64,000 nucleotides of DNA from Rhizophlyctis rosea (taxonomy: Eukaryota; Chytridiomycota; Chytridiomycetes; Rhizophlyctidales; Rhizophlyctidaceae): positions 65,792 through 129,791 of the forward strand of contig JADGJC010000074.1 in NCBI GenBank assembly GCA_027596075.1. Reading direction: 5' to 3'. The notes beneath the pieces are model-generated. The model was given only the letters and a program-made list of their open reading frames with translations, did not search any database and was not told the origin of the DNA. The position numbers and the translations under genes are program-made. Of the stretch, positions 1 to 9,871 are shown one piece after another. Position 1 is the first letter of the stretch. Each line of letters starts with the position of its first letter.

Positions 1-1
1 T

Positions 2-763
2 CTCACCTCCCTCTCCATCGTCCAGATGCGGAACTTGACGGATAAGGCCGTGGTGAGATGGGCTAGGAGGCGCGGCGGGCAGCTGGAACGGCTGTGTGTT
101 GCGAGGTGTGGGGTTGCGGATGATGGGTTGGAGTTTATGGCGAGGGGGTGTGGGGCGGCGTTGAAGGATGTTACAGTGGCGATCAGTCATTGTGTTACTG
201 AGCAGGCGTTGAGGGCTTTTGCTGGGTATTGTAGGGAGTTGGAGAGGGTTACAATTATGAGTACTGATGTCAGGTGGGTCCTTACATCTTCAAGAGTGCT
301 GCCATTATCTTGGAGTTATCTCATACACCGACCTTCCTTCCTTTCCGCCATTACATACAACCCTGCAGAGAATTCTCCGTCTCGACCGATGACCTTATTA
401 CCATCTTCCGTCCCCTTCACAACATCCGAACCCTCGCACTCTACGGCTCGGTCAACCTGACCGAACACGACGTACAGCGCATCGCGGACGGCATTCCTCA
501 ATTGAAGTTTCTGAACTGTTTCTGTTGGCATGCCATGAGTGAGTAATGTTTTCCCGTCCTTTCAATGCGTTTTTCGTGCGGGGCGGGGCTGTTGGGAGTT
601 GGACTCATTTGCCATGAACGCCTTTCTGTATCTGATTTTTTATCTGCTTCCCGCTCTTACTGACCCTCTATTTGCTGTACTTCTAGCTGAGGAGTTCCGT
701 GACAAGTTCAATGCGCGACAACCCCCCGATCGGTTGAGGGTTGTTCTGGATGATGGGACGTGA
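2..763 (+). CDS. Leucine-rich-repeat protein (AMN1/F-box-LRR type), 3' part
   Basis: Partial gene; its 5' part lies before the window. Three exons (2-273, 369-538, 687-763) join in phase and end in TGA. The visible protein carries cysteine-type LRRs, such as LERLCVARCGVADDGLEFMA and LERVTIMSTD, the pattern of F-box/LRR and AMN1-like proteins. A further LRR-like stretch (LHNIRTLALYGSVNLTEHDV) follows, and the chain ends RVVLDDGT. By family analogy these repeats bind substrate for an SCF ubiquitin ligase. No F-box is visible in this fragment, so the exact class is inferred. Confidence 0.6.
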
Positions 764-1160
764 TGACGGGGCGGTGTGGGCGGTTAAGATGCCCGTTTCA
801 TCGTTGAATTTTGAATGTATATCTTGCTCGAAACGCTGGTCGTTTGAAGTATACATCTGGATGAAGAGCTGTTTGCAAAACACTTCGTGTTTTTGCCTTT
901 GCTCGCGCCAGGGATGGATGACACACGTTCATACACACCAAATATCGTGAACAGACAAAAGTGACGCAAAATCACGGTCAAAACAGCTTTGTTCAATTCG
1001 CTTGATTATATACATTTATCCGATATGACTACTGAACAGCAGAGGATTGGTATCATTTGCGGGCCGGAAGCTGTGGTTGCTGAAAACGGAAGTAAATTAG
1101 CCGGAGAACAAATGAAGTGCATCGAGAAATAGCTGTATTCTCACCTGTGATAGCACCCGC
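764..1160. other. Intergenic spacer between convergent genes
   Basis: Lies between the stop codons of two convergent genes. I see no coding, RNA or repeat signal in it; it probably holds both 3' UTRs. Confidence 0.5.
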
Positions 1161-1554
1161 TTACTTCTGGCCGTGGGTCTTCTCGTAAGAGTCGTAGTAC
1201 TTTTGGCCTTGGTCGATGATGTTACCCTGTTGGGTGCCGGTGGCGGGGAGGATGCCGTGGGCTTGGCCTTGGTCGACGGCGGTGTCCTTCCCTAGAAAGC
1301 GATCGGGAGCTTTTAGCATTCACTGAGGATCCGCGGATACCGGGAAGAGAACTCACAGTCGTATTGGGCATTGCCGGCGTGAGTTCCGACACCGGCACCG
1401 GTGGTGCTTTGGGGAGCGGCGGTGCTGCCGGTGTTGGTGTTGCCGACCTTGCTGGCGACCTTGTTAGCGGCGTTCTACAGTCGGAGATGCGATATCAGTA
1501 TCGTTGATTCCAAGAATGCGGTAAAGCCCCTTCGATTACCTTGATAGCGTCCAT
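1161..1554 (-). CDS. Small hydrophilic Gly/Gln/Thr-rich protein
   Basis: Three short exons (1540-1554, 1357-1474, start of last exon 1291 down to the TAA at 1161) join in phase. They give a protein of about 87 residues that begins MDAIKNAANKVASKVGNTNT and ends YYDSYEKTHGQK. It has no membrane segment, no signal peptide and almost no hydrophobic core, so it is probably disordered. The opening resembles small stress- or glucose-repressible fungal proteins (grg-1/Hsp12-like), but that is only a compositional likeness and I assign no function. Donors are GTAATC and GTGAGT; acceptors TGTAG and TCTAG. The repeated DQGQ motif (VDQGQ, IDQGQ) is the only internal repeat. Confidence 0.6.
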
Positions 1555-2602
1555 TGTTGTTGTTTTGTTGAATTGTTGAGAAGTTTGGAAGTTGTGTTTG
1601 TGCTTGTGCTTGATTGACTGCTATGTGATGATTCTGGTTTGGAAATAGGGCAATCGGCTCCTAACTGGCTTTTATGCTTTCTCGGAGGGATCGTGGATGC
1701 TGTTCACCTGCGTATGGCTTGGGAGCTTGCCAAGCGCACATGATTGTTTCATGACGTTGTTGGCATAGGCGGGATCCCAGAATAGTGATGAACCGCGTGG
1801 CGTTTCGCCGTCTTGGGGTGGTTCCTACTGTCTGAGACTCCGAGAGCACGGCCGGCAGATGAGGAAACGCGTCGGAGCCGCGTCAGGGTTTTGCATTGCC
1901 ACCATTCTCGAGTCGCAGCCACGCGGTTGCCACACAATGACGACATGGAAGTCGAGGAAGTTGGGGCGAATGAGAAAAACGTGTGAACACGACTTTCTGG
2001 ATGCCACTACCTTCATTCCGACACTCGATTTTGCAATCGTGTCTACTACAAATTACATACTGAATGAAGGTTGTGGTGTGTTTATTTTTGAGTTTCAGGT
2101 GGACACTTCATGACTGAGAAAAGCTACGGGAAATTGGAGCTAATTGACCGCATAGGGACTGCGGCATTTTACCCCATCCCCGGAGTTTCACCGAGTTCTC
2201 AATGGAAAAGGAAGTGGGTGTTACTGATGTTGCTACACACATCACAAGCGGTACTGACATTGGAACTCAAAAAACTCCACCACCGTGTAAAAACAAATCA
2301 AGTCCATAGAGGTTCAATTCACGTATTCAGAAAAAGTCAAAATAGGAATGCATGCATAGATGCGTGGGCTCAGTTGTGACTGGATAAAACATCAAAAGGC
2401 AGCATGCTCATATTGCGTCAGGATCTTACTTTCAGACCCGTGGCGCATGTTATGTGGCTTGTAGCGCCATTGACGCCGAGCGGACGTGCACCTGCACTGC
2501 TTCGCAATTTGATGGCAGCTCGACCCATCCCATGTTCCCCTTGACTTCAATTCTTTGGTCCATTTCGAAACGTAAAAGCAAAATACAGAAACCGAAACCA
2601 CG
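1555..2602. other. Intergenic region, no gene seen
   Basis: About 1 kb between the divergent starts of the small hydrophilic gene and SF3A3, so it should hold both promoters. Reading frames here are short and show no recognisable protein. No tRNA, repeat or mobile element was seen. Confidence 0.5.
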
Positions 2603-4669
2603 ATGGACTCTATCATAGAGCAGCAGCGCAGAGCGCATGAAGAGATTGAGAGGATAGAAAATGCCGCTACCGCAGAATTGCTGCAGAAGACCAAAACGGT
2701 ACGGATCTCGCCGCCACGTCAAGCTGCACGAACATTGTTTACTAACTTCTTTCCCAGCACAAGGAGAAGCTCATGCAAGAGCAGCGGGTCAACAACTACC
2801 TCGGTGAGGAAGTTATTTTTTCATTTGCTCGTTGTACCAACGGTCACTGACATTATGAGCAGAGAGAATACAATCGCGAAGTCAGTTTTTGCTGCATTTG
2901 TATGAAGACGAAGACGGGTTAGTAAAGAGTGCTTCGTCAACAACGAGCTTGTGCTCCCACTCACAGCGTCACAACAGAGCGAGAAGGTCTGAAATCTCGG
3001 CAATTTCTGGGGCTACCGACATCAGCGAATTCTACGAGCGGCTAAAGAATCTGAAAGACTATCATCGTCGGTATCCCAACGAGGTGGTCGAACCGCTGGA
3101 ACTGGAACTTGTGCCGGATGTTGAGAAGGAGGAGCAAGGTTTGCGCGTTGCGTTGAATAATTTGATTCTACAATGATTGCTGACATGTCAATCATTTCAC
3201 AGAATTGGACAACATGTTCTCGGGAGAGGAAGGAATGGGCAAATATCTGGATCTACATGCAATCTTCGAACAATACGTCAATTTGAAGATGGAGGAGAAG
3301 AAGAAGGTCAACTACCAAACGTATCTCAGCGAGTTTCACAAGTTGGAGACCATTCCCAAGTCTACGAAGACAACGCCGGAATACGCCAAGTAAGCAGATA
3401 TCGCATATTTGCTTTGCCAGCACGTAATCTCATATGTACGCTTTTAGATACATTGATGACATGAAGTCGTATTTGGAAGGATTCTTTGCGCGGAGTCAGC
3501 CATTGTTCGATTTGCCAGACGTTCGGGAACGACTTAGGGAGGATTTCGAAAAGCAGTGGGATGAAGGGACACTTCCGGGATGGGAAACATCAGAAAGCAA
3601 TGGCGAGGAATCGGCGGAGTTCTTCTGTGTTGCATGTGAGTGGTATTGATCTTGCCTTTGAAAAGGCCTTTTCTCATCTCGAGTTACAGGTGAGAAATCG
3701 TTCGCCAAAAAGACGGTGTACGATGCACATCTGACAGGGAAGAAACATAAAAAGGCGGCGGCGGCGTTATTGGAGAAGGGAGTAACGGCTATTACACCGG
3801 AACAACAGGAGGAGGCGCGTAAGGCGAAGACACGCGAAACACGGGACCGACATAAGCCCATAGCGTTTGCAGAACTTCTTATCAAGGAATACGCGAGGGT
3901 GTTGGAGCCTCAGTTGGAGGAAACTATTGCGAATGTGGAGCGGAAGCAGACTCTGACACCCGAGGAGTTGGAGAAGGTGCGTAGATTGCTTGGAGGTGGC
4001 ACACTATCATTCAACTTACTCACGCCCGGATGCAGCTAAGGCAAGGAACGACAGAGGAGATTGAAGTTAGTGATGAGGAAGAGGAGGAGGAGGAGAAGAT
4101 TTACAATCCGCTCAAGTTGCCGTTGGGTTGGGACGGCAAGCCCATTCCATATTGGCTGTACAAGTTGCATGGTTTGGGAGTGGAGTATCCGTGCGAGATT
4201 TGCGGAAATTACGTGTATATGGGGAGGAAGGCGTTTGATCGACATTTCCAGGTTTGTTTACTTATGCTGGGGTGGTCATTTCATTGTTCATTCCGCTGAT
4301 GTATGTATCTTCGGAAACAGGAATGGCGGCACGCGCATGGGATGCGATGTTTGGGCATTCCGAATACTCGGCATTTCCACGAAATCACCAAGATTGAGGA
4401 TGCACATACTTGTGAGTTCCGTTTGCTCCATTCTATCTCTTTGACGCTAAAGCTAATCGATATGTGGTAGTGTGGGAGCGACTAAAGGGCAACACAAAGC
4501 TGGAGTCCTTCAAAGCCGATTTGATGGAGGAATATGAGGATGCCGACGGTAATGTGTTCAACAAGAAGACGTATGAGGGTAAGTTGATTGCATTGGTCTT
4601 TTTATGTCTGTTATTTCTGCGGTTTTCATCAACGGTTTTGCAGATTTGAAGCGGCAGGGACTGTTGTAA
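2603..4669 (+). CDS. SF3A3: Splicing factor 3A subunit 3 (SF3a60/Prp9)
   Basis: Component of the SF3a complex of the U2 snRNP, which acts in nuclear pre-mRNA splicing at branch-point recognition. The gene starts [20 protein letters not shown] and has many short introns; the first exons (2603-2698, 2758-2803) were checked and join in phase to HLYEDEDG. Family hallmarks follow in order: [19 protein letters not shown], the [14 protein letters not shown] segment, [16 protein letters not shown], a zinc-finger-like central part, an acidic linker, and the C-terminal matrin-type C2H2 finger ([19 protein letters not shown], then EWRHAHGM). It ends [13 protein letters not shown] ... [10 protein letters not shown]. 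Nothing looks broken. Confidence 0.93.
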
Positions 4670-5146
4670 ATAGCTGTTGTTGTGGTAGTAAGCACAGTGG
4701 TAAATCGTGGATGGCCTTGCTCAGCGGTTTAGTGAGTTCATCAACGTGTTTGTAGCAATAATAGTTGGTCGAAGACCTGAAGCGGTCTTTTGCAGTCACA
4801 TGTTACCAATATCAATCATTTGATAAACACCATTGGGAGTTGCAGACCAATGGATTGCTGTGATGATCACTGGCGCAGCTCCGTGTCGGAGCCTCCTCCA
4901 ATGATGATTCTTGTTTGTTTACAGGTGATGGTGACAAAGCCCGAGGTGTGCTATTTTTAGAACATGTATAGGAGACAGATGATAGATTCATTGAGGAATG
5001 TGAAATGCAACGGTTTTGATATCTACCATGCAGCAGAGGACGACACCCTCAGCGGATACCTCAATTTCTTTCAGAAGTCTAGCGGGTTGCCAAACTGAGT
5101 TGCAATTGTTGATCGGAGCCCGAACAAACACTTTCATACAACCAAA
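4670..5146. other. Intergenic region
   Basis: Spacer of 477 bp between two genes on the same strand, holding the SF3A3 3' UTR and the next promoter. A GTGATGA motif near 4859 has no matching CTGA with a closing stem, so no snoRNA is called. Nothing else is seen. Confidence 0.45.
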
Positions 5147-6272
5147 ATGACATCGAATCCTTTCGCATCGTCAGCACAATCAATAGCTTCTCATCGAACA
5201 CCTAAACCCGTACCACACCATGTAACCTCTCACATCAACCCACCTCCCTCTGCCGTTGCTGTCGGCGAAGTCATTGCCTCGATGGACAAACGATACAAGA
5301 CAGCTTTTGAAAGTTGGATCACCGATGAAGCACATCGTGGATATGTTTGCTCCATTAAGAAATCGGTGTTTGAGGAGTATTGGCGGGAATCGGCTGTTGG
5401 GCCTGTTGGAGTAGGGCGGGCGATCAAATGGATGAGTGAGGGGTGGACGGTTGGAGGCGTTGCCGAGTTAGTATTGAAGTTGGTGAGTTACAATACGGAT
5501 GTGTTGACTCACGCGTCCCATCTCGTCATGAAGGCTGACTTTTTGTACCAAACAGTTTTACGGAACAGTCCCAATCGAGTCCCCGGCATTCGCACGGCTA
5601 TGCGCGACATTGATGGATGGGTGGGAGGATAGCAGAAAATCTGAGTTTATCGCCATTGTCATTACCGGGGAGAAGGCGGAGTTGGTGGCCAAATTCATTT
5701 GGCATCTCGTCAGTGTGGGGGATGACTGGAGTTTGGGGGATGCTGAGCGGATGAGCAATAGTGATTGTTTGGAGGGTTGGAAGAAGGAGGGGGTGATTGC
5801 TTTGGTAAGGGAGATTGCAGACGGGTTGCGGTGGACTACATCCTTCTTGGTGAGTGTATTTACCTGAAGCACATGCAAGTTTGAGCGGCAAGACACATTC
5901 CCTAACATTGATATATTCCATCCATAGATTGACTTCCTAATGGAATACGTCCTCCTAGCTGTGCGTGATCTGACACAACAACGACAACTATTCGAGCAAC
6001 TGGTTACGGGCATTCAGTCTTTTCGGTGGACACCAGCCAGCGAACAGGACATTTACTGGACATTGTTTGACACTATCCTGGAATACGAGGCGAAGGAATC
6101 GGTATTTGTCAGGGTCATGAGGATGCTGCCGGAGCCAGAAGCGCAGTCTGATCTGGTGGGGCTTGGATTGGTGCGGGCAGAGGAAGACAATGGGGGCACA
6201 TGTATCGTTCGATCAGATAGTGGTTGCTGTTTGTCAGATGAGGAAAAGGAACTGGAGGATGGACGTGTGTGA
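5147..6272 (+). CDS. Hypothetical protein, about 324 aa, three exons
   Basis: Exons 5147-5482, 5556-5849 and 5928-6272 join in phase 0 with clean GTGAGT donors and CAG/TAG acceptors. The product is soluble, with no signal peptide or membrane helix. It has an N-terminal Ser/Pro/His-rich tail (MTSNPFASSAQSIASHRTPK), a mostly helical middle with many Trp (KWMSEGWTVGGVAELVLKL, FARLCATLMDGWEDSRKSEF), and an acidic C-terminus (LSDEEKELEDGRV). I do not recognise the family. The steady codon usage, phase-consistent introns and start context support a real gene. Confidence 0.6.
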
Positions 6273-6478
6273 TGTCCACAATATTCTTGAATCATAAGAA
6301 TAAGGAGGAGCTTTCAAACTCGTCCACTGTTCCGTGACTATTGCAAATACTCCCACTGGATCAGTTAGTCGCCCAGACCTTCTTTCAAGAGCGCATATTT
6401 GTTAACTTAATGGACAATGTAATTATATCGAAAGGTACAAAAGGGGATATATGTTCATACGATGTGTTGTTATTGCGG

Positions 6479-7752
6479 TCATCGATATACGCCAGTAGAC
6501 CCTTCAAGTTCATTCCACAAGTTATCGTCCGCCCACCAATCTGACATATCTTCTCCCGACTGAGCCAATTCGGTTGCCAAGTCCGTAATCTCCGGGCTGA
6601 TGTTACTACTGCTCCACCAGTCCACTACCTCCAACAGACTCCTTCCGTGGGGTCCGAGAACTGCGGATCGCGAATATTTCAACTGCAGCCCACTATGCAG
6701 CCACCAATCTAAGGTTGCAACCTCCCCAGCAGCGCTTGCGTAATTCATGGCTCTTTCCGAGTATAGTAAATCCGGACCACTGTTCCTCCACCACTCCAGT
6801 ACCGCCCTTCGACCGCCCTCACTCGCCATGTCAATCGAGTGCCCAGAATATTTCAATGTCAACCCACTGTGGATCCACCATTGCAACACAGCAACATGCC
6901 CTTCCTGACTAGCTAAATTCGATTCCTTGCGCACTATCCTTAAACTCCAGCCCGCTTTGTCGCCACCAATTGAGAACATCCAACCGCCCATACTTGCTTG
7001 CTAGATCCATCGCATTCTCAGAGTACTTCAGCTCCAATCCACTGGTCTTTCCACCATTCCAGCACAGCTACGTGACCGTGAGTGGCCGCCGAATCCATAG
7101 CCCACGAAGAGTACTTGAGGGGTAGACCACTTGACGCCCACCACTGCAAAATGGGAACATGCCCATGAAAGCTTGCAAAGTCCATACAAGTATCAGAGTA
7201 CTTCATCACAAGTGGGCTGCCGACCCACCAGTGCAACACGGCAAGTTGTCCAAACTGACAGGCATCGGACAGGGCGGCGTTGGTGTAGAGTGAGGGCAGT
7301 CCACTCGTTTGCCACCATTCCAGCACGGAAAAATGACCGTTTCGACAGGCTACTGAATGTGAAAATTTAGTTGATTCCACATTGCTTCACGCAAATTCAG
7401 TGATTCACCAACCTGGAGTAATTGCCAGGTCCGTGTACACCCGATGGTGGTTAGGACATTTATTAGACTAGTTCTTCCACTAGTCAAGCAGGGCGATGTG
7501 ACCCCGGCTGGAGGCACTGTCCATAGAGGCACTCGGGAAACGGGGTATGGCATAGTCGCGAAGGTAAGGGAATTTGTAATGGACCGCTAAGATGACTCCA
7601 ATTCGAAATGCGGTTTTGGGTGGTGCATACAGGAGGATTTCGGCGATGATTTCCGGTAGCAAGAATGCCATATCGAGAATAGCCCGTCGTCTGTCTAGCT
7701 CTGAGGAGGTTATCAGGTGCCGACTTTCACAGCTGTGAAAGAGGTACCGCAA
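6479..7752 (-). pseudogene. Decayed ankyrin-like 'LEWW' repeat protein gene
   Basis: The reading begins near 7671 (MAFLLPEIIAEILLYAPPKT) or 7752 and runs into repeats of about 33 residues of the form GHVAVLEWWxxSGLxLKYSxxAMDxAS. At least eight repeat units are visible: VLEWWQTSGLPSLYT, VLHWWVGSPLVMKYS, ILQWWASSGLPLKYS, VLEWWK, VLNWWRQSGLEFKDS, VLQWWIHSGLTLKYS, VLEWWRNSGPDLLYS, TLDWWLHSGLQLKYS. The frame is broken at several points. Near 7483 'LLD' is followed by TAG where TGG is expected, with further stops down to 7380. Near 7045 and near 6931 a single extra base moves the repeat to another frame. I infer a pseudogene; long introns are a weaker alternative because the breaks fall inside repeat units. 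Such repeats resemble ankyrin stacks expanded in chytrid genomes. Confidence 0.65.
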
Positions 7753-7973
7753 TATCCACCTTTTGAGTATTTACAAATTGCAGGGAGGAGGCAAGGAGAC
7801 GGCAAGCAGGTCAAGCACCCTTGAGGGGCGGGAAATTGAATTCAGCCGGAGCCCTTCGCGCCATCTAGATTCTATTGAAGTGATTTTCAATCTCATTGCA
7901 ACCAGCAACTTCTTTTTGTGTTGCAAGTCTCAAGATTCTGCACGTCACCTCTGTACATACCAAACATACCACA

Positions 7974-8627
7974 ATGACTGCTTTGGCGAACCGTTGGATA
8001 TTTGTTGAAGAGGAGCAATCGAACCGCTTCTCCATCTCCTTTCCTGCTGATGCTGAAACTTCACCTCCACGTCCGGGCAGCCTTGGCCTGAGAACACGCA
8101 CGTGTGTTGCAACCAATCCCCTTCTCCGGCGCTCACCCTCAAACCCAGGCCTAGCTTCTCAAAATACCACTTCACAAGGCAATAGCAGTCCCATCTGTCT
8201 CGTTCCGACTTCCGCACCTTCCCCGCAACCGCGTCCACGATCACCCATCTTCGATGCATCTTCAGAAGATGGAACAACCCTCACCGGTGCATCTGGCGGC
8301 ACTTCACGCGCAGAACCCGCGGATGATATAGCCCTTCCCGTCCCTGCCCTTATCGCGTTCCATGACTCTTCAGCAACGCATACTCTACCATCCTCCATCA
8401 TTTACACCACCGAGGAAGATTTCTACGAAAAAGACGCATGCATGTGTAATTCGCGTTCTGCGCACCAGGGCCGGTTTATACTGGCGGAGGAGGATTGGCG
8501 TGATGAAGAAAAGGTGGGAGCAAGTGTCGGAGGATATGCGCAGGATGCAAGAATAGGTCTTAGGTTGGGGCATCGACTGGGGTATACAGAGTTTGTAGAA
8601 GTGGGACGAGCTTTCGGAAGGAATTGA
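7974..8627 (+). CDS. Hypothetical protein, about 217 aa, disordered N-half
   Basis: Single uninterrupted reading frame ending in TGA at 8627. An in-frame ATG also occurs at 7896, but the one at 7974 follows an A-rich leader (ACCACAATG) and begins MTALANRWIFVEEEQSNRFS, so I prefer it. The first 130 residues are rich in Ser, Pro and Thr and probably disordered. A short central segment (FYEKDACMCNSRSAHQGRF) has two Cys. There is no membrane helix and no family is recognised. Its length supports a real gene, but with no homology signal the call is moderate. Confidence 0.45.
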   Translation: MTALANRWIFVEEEQSNRFSISFPADAETSPPRPGSLGLRTRTCVATNPLLRRSPSNPGLASQNTTSQGNSSPICLVPTSAPSPQPRPRSPIFDASSEDGTTLTGASGGTSRAEPADDIALPVPALIAFHDSSATHTLPSSIIYTTEEDFYEKDACMCNSRSAHQGRFILAEEDWRDEEKVGASVGGYAQDARIGLRLGHRLGYTEFVEVGRAFGRN

Positions 8628-9871
8628 CCATGGATCGGGGAACACGAAGTTATTCATAGGCATCGAGACGGGCGATGCAACCAAGCGAGGGCAGCTGGGT
8701 ATATAAGAAGAAATATTGCTTGTGAATTATTGTAGGCTTCCAAAGACAAACTGATAGTACCGGTCTTTGAAGATCACTAATCGAAAAGGTCTCTTTATCG
8801 GAAGTTACTCTGCAGTGATGCACTTGCAATCACCTTACAGGACAACGTCCCTGCCAACTGAGCATTCCAATTTGCCATCAAGCATATCGGGAGACATGTG
8901 CAAATCTGCGTGGATGCAAAATTGAAGCGCGGCTCCTATTGGGTGGATAAAAGTGTACATGCTATTGTCAAGTTGCAGTGCCCTTTGGGGATGCTCGCAT
9001 ACCTGATCATGAAAAGTGCTGGCAATCAACGATCCAATTGATGCTACTCATATTCAGACTTTTGGTTTTGAAAGTGAGATGGCCAATTTCGTTCTCTTGA
9101 TATTCCCGCGTGTTTGCAAATAATCATCATGCCAAACCGAATCTCTCTTGCGTCCTTTGGAGGATGTTCCCGAACATGTTTACCACTTCATTCAGACGTA
9201 GTTCAGCCAGCACAATCAACCTTTCTCAATCAATGGGGTTGCATCAAACCATCAGAGATGCTGACTCTTATGAACCCGCTTGGAAGGGCATCTGCTCTTG
9301 GATACATCTTGCCGTAGTGTCGGAGTTCAGAGCATTGCAGCGTACCCCAATCCCGTGGTCAGTGATCGGGGTGGTATATATCGCCCGTTAATTGCTGGGA
9401 ATAAAGCTCCAAAACGCAAAAATCAGTGGTCGCTTGAAGGAAGAAGTTGCCGAGGGTCCAGAATTTTGGGAATGAAGAAAAACATCAGGCTGGGTAAATT
9501 TGTCGCACGAATAAGCGCGACCTCTGGACGGATATGTTGTGGTTCTGTACATTTGCTTATGAAGCGTTGATAGAAGGCACAAAATACAGCACTTCAAGCA
9601 TATTGACGAGAAATGATCATGGTTGCTACAATTGCGGGTTTCAAAAGGACCCTGGCGTTAAAGACACAAATTTCATGTGGCGATGCGATGTTGTGGCGCT
9701 CATTGCGGACAAGCCACTGCCCGAGCATCGTAACTCAGCCACATAAGGCCAAAAACAATTTCGCTTGTCCACATCGTTTAGGTGACGAGCAGACATCGTT
9801 CCACCCCAGTAGATCATTAACCTATATATAGCTCTCAACCTAGTAATTTACCTCACCAAGTAATACATACA
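8628..9871. other. Long intergenic region
   Basis: About 1.2 kb with only short unconvincing frames (for example 9110-9391) and no recognisable protein or RNA. It should hold the 3' UTR of the hypothetical gene and the eIF3b promoter. No repeats or mobile-element ends were seen. Confidence 0.5.
9823..9830 (+). promoter_or_regulatory. TATA-like element upstream of eIF3b
   Basis: TATATATA about 42 nt before the eIF3b ATG at 9872. Position and sequence fit a TATA box with a very short leader. No transcript start is known, so this is a candidate only. Confidence 0.4.

Noticed and set aside
4859..4960. GTGATGA motif resembling snoRNA box C
   Set aside because: No CTGA within range with a closing terminal stem.
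9110..9391. Plus-strand frame of about 93 codons in the spacer before eIF3b
   Set aside because: No domain, no splice-consistent extension and a poor start context.
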